A DNA stretch of 64,000 nt from DASXTC01 sp036505635 (GTDB lineage Bacteria > Acidobacteriota > Polarisedimenticolia > JACPZX01 > DASXTC01). Shown one piece after another: positions 1 to 10,016 of the stretch (position 1 is its first letter; each line of letters starts with the position of its first letter). Where the stretch lies: assembly GCA_036505635.1 (NCBI GenBank), contig DASXTC010000016.1:32526-96525 (forward strand), read 5' to 3'. The translations under genes and the position numbers were made by a program. The notes beneath the pieces were generated by a model, which saw only the letters and a list, made by a program, of their open reading frames with translations, was not told the DNA's origin and did not search any database.

Positions 1-710
1 GACCCGGCCGAGGAAGGACGCAGCTCGACGGCCCTGGAGTAGCATCGGATCGCTTCCTGCGTCTCGCCCTCCTGGGCCCAGCACACTCCCATGTTGTTCC
101 AGGAGTCGAAATCGTCGGGCTGGAGGTTGAGGGCCTGCTGGTAACACTCGATCGCGCTGGTGAACCGGGAGGCATCGAAGAAGAGGTTGGCGAGATTGTA
201 CCAGGCCTCCGGGTCGTCCGGGCGGTAACGCAGCGACTCGCGGTAGGCGCCGACGGCGGCGTCGACCTCGCCGCGCGCCGCGGTGGCATGCGCGAGGTTG
301 TACCAGACGCGCGCGTCCTCCGGGGCATACCGGAGGGCCATTTTGTAGGAGGCTACCGCGGCCTCGTGATCGTCCATCCCGGCGCACGCGTTGCCGCGGT
401 GGAACCAGAGGGCCGGAGAATCGGGGGACCTCTCCGCGGCGCGCGCGAAGCAGTCAAGCGCCTCGGCATGTCGTCCCAGTCGGTCGAGGGCGGCCCCGAG
501 GTTGAGCCACGCGGCGGCCATCTCCGGGTCCAGCCTCACCGCGCGAGAGTACGCTTCCACCGCGCTCTCGTTCTCGCCCAGAGCAGCATGGGCGTCTCCC
601 AGGCGTCGAAGGATCTCGGCCTGTGTGCCGGTCTCACCGGCTGCGGGCCGGGCGTGACTGCGCCGGCGCTCGCGGGCGGGATGGCGCGGTTTGTCCCCTT
701 CTCTGCGCAT
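1..710 (-). CDS. TPR-repeat protein, 3' end cut off by the window
   Basis: Tetratricopeptide repeat protein, probably a scaffold for protein-protein contacts; the partner is unknown. Reading the minus strand from the ATG at 710 gives 236 open codons to the window edge. After a short basic N-terminus (about 45 residues, Arg-rich, no clear signal peptide) it is made of back-to-back 34-residue TPR units with the usual pattern (W-NLG/W-NLA, AI-CY-AL-L-P), for example WYNLA and WNNMG helices. The C-terminus lies outside the window. It is divergent from lpxC, with 253 bases between the starts. The family is clear; the role is not. The start could lie a little upstream because the frame stays open there. 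Confidence 0.8.
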   Translation of the reverse strand, partial: MRREGDKPRHPARERRRSHARPAAGETGTQAEILRRLGDAHAALGENESAVEAYSRAVRLDPEMAAAWLNLGAALDRLGRHAEALDCFARAAERSPDSPALWFHRGNACAGMDDHEAAVASYKMALRYAPEDARVWYNLAHATAARGEVDAAVGAYRESLRYRPDDPEAWYNLANLFFDASRFTSAIECYQQALNLQPDDFDSWNNMGVCWAQEGETQEAIRCYSRAVELRPSSAG

Positions 711-720
711 GCGGGCGCAT

Positions 721-748
721 CGTGTACCCGTCGCCGACCACGTGTCAA
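721..748 (-). promoter_or_regulatory. candidate promoter of the TPR gene
   Basis: On the minus strand a perfect -35 box TTGACA (748-743) is followed after 16 bases by TACACG, which fits the -10 consensus at only three positions. The start codon at 710 would then be about 5-10 bases from the transcript start. The weak -10 makes this tentative. Confidence 0.25.
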
Positions 749-772
749 CTGTGGCGAGGAGGGCACAGAGAG

Positions 773-827
773 TGTTGCGATTCCGCAACAATCAGGAACG
801 ACACGATTCGGGAGGCTCATAGAGCCT
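773..827. repeat. two inverted repeats in the TPR/lpxC divergent intergenic region
   Basis: TGTTGCG (773-779) pairs with CGCAACA (784-790) around a 4-base loop, and AGGCTC (813-818) pairs with GAGCCT (822-827) around 3 bases. Neither is followed by a T-run, so they are not intrinsic terminators. They lie in the most AT-rich part of the spacer before lpxC and could be operators or leader hairpins. No convincing lpxC promoter was found beside them. Confidence 0.4.
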
Positions 828-963
828 TCAGTCAAGATTATGAGAACAAAAACGTTAGCTGACAGGGCCGATTTGGCTGCCGCTGGCACGCGTTCTGCTT
901 GGTCGCCATCGGGACTGTGGTGGGCACGTGTGGACTCGGTGTGAGCTCATGGAGGCAGGGCTG

Positions 964-1893
964 ATGACTCAGCGGACTCTCAAGACCCGCATCGACGTCG
1001 TAGGGGTCGGCCTGCACACCGGCCGGCGGATCAGGATGGAGGTCGCACCGGCCTCCGCCGACACCGGCATCCGGTTCGTCCGCAGCGATCTCGGGGGTGC
1101 CGCCATCTCGCTGGGAGTGGGCGGCGACGCGCGCGTCTCCCGCGTCGATCACGCGACCACGCTTTCGGGAGAGGGATTCACGATCTCCACGGTCGAGCAC
1201 CTCATGGCGGCCCTGCGCGGTCTGGGCGTCGACAACGCCACCGTCCACCTCTCCGGCGCGGAGGTCCCGATCATGGACGGCAGCGCCGCCCCGTTCGTCT
1301 ATCTGGTGAAGGAAGCCGGCCTGAAGGATCTCGGCGTGCCGCGCCGGTACCTTCAGCTCAAGCGGCCCGTCAGCGTTCTTGACGGAGATCGCGAAGTCAC
1401 CATCTACCCCGCTGACCACTTCCGAATCAGCTACACGATCGATTTCACCCATCCGGCCATCGGACGCCAGAGCCTGTCACGCGGCATCGACGAGAGGACC
1501 TTCGTCAAGGAGCTGGCCCCCGCGCGCACGTTCTGCCTCCTGAAGGACGTCCAGCTCCTCAGGAAGCGCGGTCTCGCGCTGGGCGGCTCGCTCGCCAACG
1601 CCGTCGTGGTGGGAGACCAAGGCCCCCTCAACAACCTGAGGTTTCACGATGAGTTCGTGCGGCACAAGGCCCTCGACCTCGTCGGGGATCTGGCCCTGCT
1701 GGGCCATCCGGTCCTGGGGCACGTCGTCGCCCACAAGGCGGGCCACGAGATGCACTCGCGCCTCGTCGTGCGCCTCCTGACCGAGCGCGATGCCTGGACC
1801 CTGACGACCCGGGCGCACGTGCCTGTCGCCGCCGCCACCGGGGTCATCGCCGCAGCCAGCCCGCACGCGGCGACCGGCCTGGCGACAATGTAG
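964..1893 (+). CDS. lpxC: UDP-3-O-acyl-N-acetylglucosamine deacetylase
   Basis: Zinc amidase that removes the N-acetyl group in the committed step of lipid A synthesis, in the cytoplasm. From the ATG at 964 it is 309 residues, the normal length. The metal and catalytic residues fall almost exactly at the E. coli numbers: E78-H79 in TVEHL, H234 and D238 in RHKALD, and H261 in KAGHEMHSR. The start at 964 is chosen because it gives the family N-terminus (MTQRTLK...GVGLHTG) and has GGAGG upstream; a GTG at 928 and an ATG at 949 are in frame but add unrelated residues. The lpxD-fabZ-lpxA block lies 34 kb away. Confidence 0.97.
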   Translation: MTQRTLKTRIDVVGVGLHTGRRIRMEVAPASADTGIRFVRSDLGGAAISLGVGGDARVSRVDHATTLSGEGFTISTVEHLMAALRGLGVDNATVHLSGAEVPIMDGSAAPFVYLVKEAGLKDLGVPRRYLQLKRPVSVLDGDREVTIYPADHFRISYTIDFTHPAIGRQSLSRGIDERTFVKELAPARTFCLLKDVQLLRKRGLALGGSLANAVVVGDQGPLNNLRFHDEFVRHKALDLVGDLALLGHPVLGHVVAHKAGHEMHSRLVVRLLTERDAWTLTTRAHVPVAAATGVIAAASPHAATGLATM

Positions 1894-1965
1894 CACCCCC
1901 TGACCGCCGCCCACCCCGCCCTGCTAGAATGAGTCCGTCTCGATGCCCGAGGCGGAGGGGAAGCT

Positions 1966-2520
1966 TTGATCCAGGTGGGTGTCCTTCTTATCGCGGCGGG
2001 CCTGACCCTCACGGCCGACACCTCGATTACGGCCCTCTCCGCGGCCGCCACCGAGCACGACCTGTACACCTCCTTCGCCGTCAGGAACGCCTTCACGGGG
2101 GACGTGAAGGAGAAGATCGCCTCCGGGCTGCCCGTCACCTTCACCTACTTCATGGAGGTGGCACGCCGCCGCCCGCTCTGGTTCGACAGGATCCTCGTCC
2201 GCAAGACCGTAGCCACCACCGTCCAGTACGACACCCTCACGCACCAGTACAGTCTCTCGAGGAGGGTGAACGACGAAGTGACGGAGACGTCCGTCGCTGT
2301 GGAAGAAGCCGACATGATGCGATGGATGACCACGCTCGAGCGCGTCCGCCTCGCCGACCCGACCGCCCTGAGAGGGGCCGATGACGGCTCCCTTTACGTC
2401 AGGGTGAAGTCGCGGCTCCAGAAGAGGTTCGTCCTGTTCTTCATTCCCTGGGATGTGGAAACCGGCTGGGAGAAGGTCAGGCTGACCCTTTCGGGCGCGG
2501 GGGCGAGCCGTGGACGATGA
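1966..2520 (+). CDS. DUF4390 family protein
   Basis: A 184-residue protein of the DUF4390 type, function unknown. It starts with TTG at 1966, preceded by GGAGGGG about 7 bases upstream, and opens with a short hydrophobic stretch (residues 2-16) that could be a signal peptide ending near LTLTADT. The body is beta-rich, with the family features of a conserved Arg/Trp stretch (RRRPLWFD) and a C-terminal FFIPWDVETGW. The last 11 bases overlap ntrY, so the two are translationally coupled. DUF4390 next to an NtrY-type kinase is a recurring pairing, suggesting an envelope or sensing role; that is inference. A -10-like TAGAAT lies at 1925-1930, but its -35 is poor. Confidence 0.75.
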   Translation: MIQVGVLLIAAGLTLTADTSITALSAAATEHDLYTSFAVRNAFTGDVKEKIASGLPVTFTYFMEVARRRPLWFDRILVRKTVATTVQYDTLTHQYSLSRRVNDEVTETSVAVEEADMMRWMTTLERVRLADPTALRGADDGSLYVRVKSRLQKRFVLFFIPWDVETGWEKVRLTLSGAGASRGR

Positions 2521-4717
2521 TCGGCGGGTAAAGACCGACCGCCTCGCACTGTTCGGCATCGGCGCCCTCGTGGTCGTCCTGACGGCCGTCTCCGCCCTCC
2601 TCCAGAGGACCGACCAGTTCTCGTGGCAGTACGTCACCAACACCGTCCTTTTTTCCTTCCTCGTCATCGTCAACTGCATCCTGATCCTGGCGCTGCTGAT
2701 CATCCTCGGCAGGCACCTCATCAAGCTGCTGCTCGAAAGGCACAGGAATATCCTCGGCTCGCGCTTCCGCACCAAGCTGGTCTTCACCTTCCTCGGGCTG
2801 TGCCTGGTGCCGGCCGTCCTTCTGTTCGCGGCGGCCGTCAGCATCATCGACCGCTCGGTGGAGCGGTGGTTCTCCACGGACGTCGAGACGATCAGCCGCG
2901 ACGCGCGCTCCGTGGTGGATCTCTACTACGAGGAGCAGAAGAAGCACGCCGAGCGGTTCGCCTCGGACATCGCGGCGGAGATGTCCCGCCGGGGCGCCCT
3001 GGAGGCGGGCCGGCGCGATCGCGTCAAGGAGATCGAGGAGAAACTCCGGGTCCGGCACCTGGATCTGCTGGCGGTCTACCAGGCGGGGACGGAGCCCCTC
3101 ACGGTGGCCAACCCGAGGATCCCTTTGAGCGATCTCAAGCCGATCCCCGAGGAGGTGTTGCGTGAAGGGTTCGCCGGCCGGAGTTTTTCGTGGCAGGATT
3201 CGCTAGGGTCGGGACAGCTCATCCGCTCGGGCGTGCCGATCTACTCTGAGAACCGGGAGAAGGTCGCGGCCGTGGCCGTGGCCGGGCTGTTCGTCGCCAG
3301 GGACGCATCCTCGATGACATCGGGCATCGCGCGCAGCGTCGACAACTACCGCCAGCTCCGCCTGCAGAAGAGCAACATCAAACGCGTGTACGTCCTGGGC
3401 TTCCTCCTCATCACGCTGCTGATCCTCTTCTCGGCCACCTGGGTCGGCCTCTACCTGGCGCGCGGGATCACCGTGCCGATCCAGATGCTGGCGGAAGGGA
3501 CGCGCGAGGTCTCCTCCGGCAACCTCGACTACCAGGTGCGGCTGGACGCGGGCGACGAGCTGGGGATCCTGATCGACTCGTTCAACGCGATGACGCGCGA
3601 GCTGAAGGGGAGCCGCCAGACGATAGAAAGCGCCAACCTCGAGCTGCGGGAGCGATATCTCGAGCTGGAGGAGAGACGCCGGTACATCGAGACGGTGCTT
3701 GAGAGCATCCCCACCGGCGTCATCTCGCTCGACCAGGAGGGGCGCGTCACCACCATCAACCGCGCCGCGCGCCGCATCCTGAGGATCGAGACGGCGCCCG
3801 ACGTCCGCGGCCTCCTCTACAACGAGCTCCTGGGGCGCGAGAACCTGGCCGAGGTCCAGACGGTGATCCCCCGCCTGCTTGGAAGCCATGGGGCGACCCT
3901 CACGCGGGAGTTCCACGTCAGCATCGCGGGCCAGCCGCTGTCGCTGTCGGTCACCTTCTCGCCGCTGGACCTGGGGACCGGGACCGGTCTGGGTCTGCTG
4001 ATCGTCGTGGAGGACATCACGTCGCTGATCAAGGCTCAGAAGGTGGCCGCGTGGAGGGAGGTGGCGCGCCGGATCGCCCACGAGATCAAGAACCCACTGA
4101 CGCCGATCCAGCTTTCCGCGCAGCGGATGCTCAAGAAGTGGCGGGAGGGGGCGGACGACCTGGGGCAGGTGGTGGAGGAGGGGGCGTCCACGATCGTCAA
4201 GGAGGTCAAGACGCTCAAGAGCCTGGTGAACGAGTTCTCGGGGTTCGCCCGGATGCCGGCCGCGAATCCGACCTCCGCCGACCTGCACGAGATCATCGAC
4301 CAGGCCCTGGGCATCTACCAGGGAGCCTACCAGGAGGTCTCCTTCGACCGCCGGTACGCGGACGACCTGCCGGCGGCCCTCCTGGACAGGGAGCAGATGA
4401 AGCGCGTGTTCGTCAACCTGATCGACAACGCGCTGGAAGCGATGGGGCGGCGGGGCGAGATCGTCATCGGGACCCGGTACCTGTCGCACCTCCAGATGAT
4501 GCAGGTGGAGGTGGCTGACGACGGGCCGGGCATTCCACCTGAGGACAAGGAGAAGCTCTTCCTGCCCTACTTCTCCACCAAGAAGCGCGGCACGGGCCTC
4601 GGGCTCGCCATCGTGAACCGGATCATCTCCGATCACCACGGCTACATCCGCGTGGAGGACAACGAGCCGCACGGCACCCGGTTTATCATCGAGCTGCCGG
4701 CAGCGTCGCTGGCGTGA
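2510..4717 (+). CDS. ntrY: NtrY-type sensor histidine kinase
   Basis: Membrane histidine kinase of 735 residues, partner of the response regulator downstream. Order of parts: three hydrophobic segments in the first 115 residues, a periplasmic region, a fourth membrane segment near 290-310, HAMP (about 310-365), PAS (about 395-500), then the H-box with His524 in HEIKNPLTPIQLSAQR. That H-box, together with AWREVARRIA just before it, is the NtrY signature. The ATPase has an N-box (NLIDNALEAM), DDGPGIP and GTGLGLAIV. The start is GTG at 2510, overlapping the end of DUF4390. The signal sensed is not visible; in Proteobacteria NtrYX links nitrogen, redox and envelope states. Confidence 0.92.
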   Translation: MDDDRRVKTDRLALFGIGALVVVLTAVSALLQRTDQFSWQYVTNTVLFSFLVIVNCILILALLIILGRHLIKLLLERHRNILGSRFRTKLVFTFLGLCLVPAVLLFAAAVSIIDRSVERWFSTDVETISRDARSVVDLYYEEQKKHAERFASDIAAEMSRRGALEAGRRDRVKEIEEKLRVRHLDLLAVYQAGTEPLTVANPRIPLSDLKPIPEEVLREGFAGRSFSWQDSLGSGQLIRSGVPIYSENREKVAAVAVAGLFVARDASSMTSGIARSVDNYRQLRLQKSNIKRVYVLGFLLITLLILFSATWVGLYLARGITVPIQMLAEGTREVSSGNLDYQVRLDAGDELGILIDSFNAMTRELKGSRQTIESANLELRERYLELEERRRYIETVLESIPTGVISLDQEGRVTTINRAARRILRIETAPDVRGLLYNELLGRENLAEVQTVIPRLLGSHGATLTREFHVSIAGQPLSLSVTFSPLDLGTGTGLGLLIVVEDITSLIKAQKVAAWREVARRIAHEIKNPLTPIQLSAQRMLKKWREGADDLGQVVEEGASTIVKEVKTLKSLVNEFSGFARMPAANPTSADLHEIIDQALGIYQGAYQEVSFDRRYADDLPAALLDREQMKRVFVNLIDNALEAMGRRGEIVIGTRYLSHLQMMQVEVADDGPGIPPEDKEKLFLPYFSTKKRGTGLGLAIVNRIISDHHGYIRVEDNEPHGTRFIIELPAASLA

Positions 4718-4735
4718 GGATTCTCGGGAGACGCG

Positions 4736-6145
<1,410 letters not shown>

Positions 6146-6184
6146 AGCCCTTCCCGGGCCTGGCCGGGATCGTCGCCGCTGTCC

Positions 6185-6212
6185 TTGAAATCACCCCTCT
6201 CGCACATATATT
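6185..6212 (+). promoter_or_regulatory. sigma-70 promoter of the TPR operon
   Basis: TTGAAA (6185-6190), 16-base spacer, TATATT (6207-6212). Transcription would start near 6219, about 35 bases before the GTG at 6255. The same TATATT -10 box recurs at the prkA and LysM promoters. Confidence 0.75.
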
Positions 6213-6254
6213 CGCCGGGTCCGGCTGTGCGCCCGCCGCCGCGGGGGGAGCTCC

Positions 6255-9200
6255 GTGTTCCCCTGTCCGGCGGGCATTTCCGGTGGCTCCCAGATGATCA
6301 GCACGAAGGACCTCAAGGACCTCTTCGGCGAGAGCAGCCCCGACAGGGTGATTCTCAAGGCGCAGAGGCTCGCGGCGCGCGGCAGGAACGACCAGGCCCT
6401 GGACGTCATCAAGGACGCGATCAACCGGCTGGGTGAGGTGGCCGACCTGCGAGTGGAGCTGGCGACCTTGCATCTGTCTGGAGGGAGGCCCCGGGAGGCC
6501 GCCGAATCGTTGCGCGCGCTCCTGAAGGTCGATCCCAAGCAGGTGCAGCGTGTCGAGGAGTTCGTCGGCTGGGCCCGGACGCAGTTCTCGGACATCGAGC
6601 CCCTCTACGAGCCGATGGCCGAAGGGCACATCGCGAGGCGCAACTACACTGCCGCGGTGGACTGTCTCGAGCGCATCAACAAGAAGACGCTGGAGGCCGG
6701 GCTCGAAGGACGCCTCGCCAACCTGAACCGCTTCCTCGAAAAGGGGACGATGGTCCCCAAGTCCGCGCTGCCGACCCTCTACTTCGCGGCGCTGGCGCAC
6801 GAGGTCATCGGCGACTGGCACAAGACGCTCGAAGTCTACCGGAAGATCCTCGCCGCCGCCCCGGCCGACCTTCCGGCGGTTGACGAGAGGCTCAAGGGGT
6901 TGGTCGGAAGGAACTACAAGAACACGCCGCTGCGGCTCGCCTACGCCGAGATTCTCGAATCGATGGGGCAACGCAACCGCGCCTGGGACGAGCACCTCAA
7001 GGCGCTGGAGGTCGACCCGCGCAGCGCCCCGCAGGTCGGCCGCTTCATCGCGTCCCTCCTGCAGGCGGAGCCGGAGAACCCGGATCTGCTCTGGGCCTCG
7101 GTGCGCGTCCGCCTCGCGGAAGGCCGGATCGAGGAGGCTCTCGAGCTCTGCGGCTCGCTGGCCGGCCGCGGCAGCCATCTCTCCGACATCGAGAAGCTCC
7201 TGGAGGAGCTGGCCTCCACGGGCAAAGAGAGCGTCGACACGCTGCTCCTTCTGGCGAAGGTGGCGGTGGCGCAGGGCAAGGTCGGCCGCGCTCTGGCGGC
7301 CATCGGCTCGGCGATCGGCAACGACGCCCGCGAACGCGGCATCAGCGCCCTCGAGCAGGTGGTGGCGGCCTTCCCTTCGGAAGCGCGCGCCTACCAGATG
7401 CTGGCCGACTGCCATCTCAAGGAAGGGCGCATCGATCGATCGCTTCAGGCTTATCAGGAGCTTCGCCGCATGGACCCGGCCTCGGCCCCCCTGATCTCGA
7501 ACCGGCTGCGGGGCTTGCTGGCGGCCGACCCGGGCAATGAGGCGGCCCAGCAGCTCATGGAGCAGGTCTGCATCGAAGCGGGCGATCTCCAGGAGGCGGT
7601 TCCGTTCCTGAGGCGCCGGCTACGCCGTGGCGGCGCGGACGCCCGCGAGGCGCTCGATCGCGTCAGGCAGATGCTCCTGGCCACGCCGGCGGATCCGTCG
7701 CTCAGAAGGGCGGCGGCCGAGGCATGCCTCGTCCTGGAGGATCCGGCCGGCGCGTGGGGATATTTGCAGGATCTGATTCAGGGACAGGGACCGGCCGGGC
7801 CTGAACTCCTTCACCTGCTGGTCCTGTGCGCCGGCTCGTCTGCGGAGCTCTTCCGCCGAATCTTGTCTCACACCTCCTCGCTGCCTCCGCGCTGGATGAA
7901 GCAGCCAGAGGTCGTCTTCGCGCTGGCCGAGTCGGCCGGCCGGGCCGGTCTCTTCAGGGAGGCGGTGCAGGCGTACCGGCAGGCCGAGCTGCTCCTCCCG
8001 GAAGGAGCGCCGATCTGCCACGAGGCGATCCGGGTCCTTGGGGCCCGGGCCAGGGAGATGGGGTCCGTCCAGGACGCCGCGATCCTCGCGGAAGCGCTGC
8101 TCGACGCCGGCGACGTCGAGGCTGCCACCGAGACGCTGCGCGGCGCGGAAGAGATCCCGGCCGCCATCGCGTCGCGGCTCGCCGGCAAGCTGACCGAGGC
8201 GCTGCGCCGGGACCCGGGCAACCTCGCGTTGAGCGCCGGGCTCGCCGGGGTCTACCTGGCATCGGGGCAGGTCGCCCGCGCCCTGTCAATCACGCGGGCC
8301 GCGATCGCCGACCGCGAGGACGCGGCTTCGGCGCCCCTTACCATGATCTACGGTGATGCGCTCGGGCGCTCGGGCCGCCAGGCGGAGGCGACTCGCGCCT
8401 ACGCGGCGTCCGTCAAGCGCGACCCATCGCTCGCGCCGAGGATCATCGAGCGCCTGCAGCAGGTGATCCAGGTCGACATGGGAATCGAGGCGGCCCACCT
8501 GATACTGGGGCGCCTGCTGATCAACGAAGGGCGCGTGGCCGATGGAGTGCGTGCCCTGATGAGCGCCTGGTCGGTGAAGGCCGATCTGGCCCCGCACGTC
8601 CTCAAGGACCTGGACCAGACGGCCCGCAGGCACCCGTCCGAGCCCTCCGTGGACATGGCGCGCGCGCAGCTTCTGATGGCGGCGGGAGAGCCGGTGGCGG
8701 CGGCCACGCTGCTGGGGGCCCGGTGCAGGGACGCCGAGCCCGGAGCCCTCGACGAGATCGTCGCCCGCCTCGAGGGGATCACCGCGAACCGCCCCGACTG
8801 CGCCCGTGCGCAACTCGAGCTGGGGCGCGCCTACCTTGGCAAGCGATGGGCGGCGAGGGCCTGCGCGTGCCTGTTGCGTGCCTACGAGCAGGACCGGTCG
8901 CTGGCCGAATCGATCGCGCTGCCCCTGGCGCAGATCCAGAAGGAGTTTCCCGACGAGCCCGAAGCCCACATCGCCCGCGGCGCGCTCTACGCCGGAGAGG
9001 GGCGCGTGATCCCGGCGGCCGAGGCCTATCTCAAGGCGGTCTCCCTGCCAGGGTCGGGGGCCTCGGAGGGGATCGCGCGGCTCACGAAGCTCAGCCAATC
9101 GGGCCGCGACGTGCCGCCGGAGGTTCAGCTGATGCTGGCGCGTGCCTGCCGCCTTTCGGGGGACATCCCGGGCTGTGTGGCGGCCGCGACCAGGGCGCTT

Positions 9201-10016
9201 CAGGCAGGCGGCGATCATGCCGTCCAGGTGCGCGCCGAGATGGACTCTCTGGTTGCGAAACACCCCGCCAGCGCGCCCGCGCGGCTCGGCCGTGCCACCG
9301 CCCTCACCCGCGTGCTCGACCTGGAGGCCGCAGCGCGCGATCTGGGAGATGCGCTTCGGTACGATCCTTCGTGCGCGGTGCGTGTGGCCGGTCTGGCTCG
9401 CGAGATCCTGGATCGACGCCCCTCGCTGACGGCCGGCGTGACGGTTCTGGCGAACGCGTTGGGCGCGTGCGGCGACGACGCCGGTGCCGCGCGCGCTCTC
9501 GATGACGCGATCGCCTCGCAGGAACACCGAGACGATGTGGATCTGCTCCTCGCCCGGCGCGCCCTCGCCTTGAAGGCCGGCGACGCGGCTCTCGCTCGGA
9601 GCATGCTGACGCGGGCGGAGGGGGCCTGCCCGGATCGCGACCGGCTGTTGGAACGGCTTCATCGCGACGCGATGACCTCCCCCGGGGGACCGAGCGCCGC
9701 CTCGGCCCTGAGACCGGAGGCCACCGAGGCGGTCGAGCGCGGCGATTATTTCAGGGCCGCGGAGATCATGACGCCCGAGCCGGCCACCCCCATAAAGGCC
9801 TGGCTCCTCGAAAGGTGCGGGCGCCACGCCGAGGCGGCCGCCTGCCTCCAGGAGCTGCTGGGGGACGACCGCGCCGCCGCCAGGTTCACCTCGTTGTACA
9901 ACGATCTGGTGGCGCGGGAGCTGGAGGGGAGGGCCCCGGCGCTGATGGCCGAGACGAGGTGCCGTTTCGAGATCGAGCCCCGCCAAACCGAGACCATCCA
10001 GGGAGGTGTCCGATGA
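6255..10016 (+). CDS. very large TPR-repeat protein
   Basis: A 1253-residue protein built almost entirely of degenerate tetratricopeptide repeats (helical pairs with recurrent A-ELG, AL-LDP and RLLEG-type positions) from about residue 25 to the end. There is no signal peptide, membrane segment or catalytic motif, so it is probably a cytoplasmic scaffold or adaptor. GTG at 6255 is chosen because it follows GGGGGGAG and lies just downstream of the promoter at 6185-6212; ATG at 6294 is an alternative without a good ribosome site. Its stop overlaps the next start (ATGA), so the two products are made together and may bind each other. The function is not recognisable from sequence. Confidence 0.85.
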   Translation: MFPCPAGISGGSQMISTKDLKDLFGESSPDRVILKAQRLAARGRNDQALDVIKDAINRLGEVADLRVELATLHLSGGRPREAAESLRALLKVDPKQVQRVEEFVGWARTQFSDIEPLYEPMAEGHIARRNYTAAVDCLERINKKTLEAGLEGRLANLNRFLEKGTMVPKSALPTLYFAALAHEVIGDWHKTLEVYRKILAAAPADLPAVDERLKGLVGRNYKNTPLRLAYAEILESMGQRNRAWDEHLKALEVDPRSAPQVGRFIASLLQAEPENPDLLWASVRVRLAEGRIEEALELCGSLAGRGSHLSDIEKLLEELASTGKESVDTLLLLAKVAVAQGKVGRALAAIGSAIGNDARERGISALEQVVAAFPSEARAYQMLADCHLKEGRIDRSLQAYQELRRMDPASAPLISNRLRGLLAADPGNEAAQQLMEQVCIEAGDLQEAVPFLRRRLRRGGADAREALDRVRQMLLATPADPSLRRAAAEACLVLEDPAGAWGYLQDLIQGQGPAGPELLHLLVLCAGSSAELFRRILSHTSSLPPRWMKQPEVVFALAESAGRAGLFREAVQAYRQAELLLPEGAPICHEAIRVLGARAREMGSVQDAAILAEALLDAGDVEAATETLRGAEEIPAAIASRLAGKLTEALRRDPGNLALSAGLAGVYLASGQVARALSITRAAIADREDAASAPLTMIYGDALGRSGRQAEATRAYAASVKRDPSLAPRIIERLQQVIQVDMGIEAAHLILGRLLINEGRVADGVRALMSAWSVKADLAPHVLKDLDQTARRHPSEPSVDMARAQLLMAAGEPVAAATLLGARCRDAEPGALDEIVARLEGITANRPDCARAQLELGRAYLGKRWAARACACLLRAYEQDRSLAESIALPLAQIQKEFPDEPEAHIARGALYAGEGRVIPAAEAYLKAVSLPGSGASEGIARLTKLSQSGRDVPPEVQLMLARACRLSGDIPGCVAAATRALQAGGDHAVQVRAEMDSLVAKHPASAPARLGRATALTRVLDLEAAARDLGDALRYDPSCAVRVAGLAREILDRRPSLTAGVTVLANALGACGDDAGAARALDDAIASQEHRDDVDLLLARRALALKAGDAALARSMLTRAEGACPDRDRLLERLHRDAMTSPGGPSAASALRPEATEAVERGDYFRAAEIMTPEPATPIKAWLLERCGRHAEAAACLQELLGDDRAAARFTSLYNDLVARELEGRAPALMAETRCRFEIEPRQTETIQGGVR

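Noticed and set aside
6146..6180. CCCGG/CCGGG hairpin after ntrX as a terminator
   Set aside because: Short stem and no T-run.
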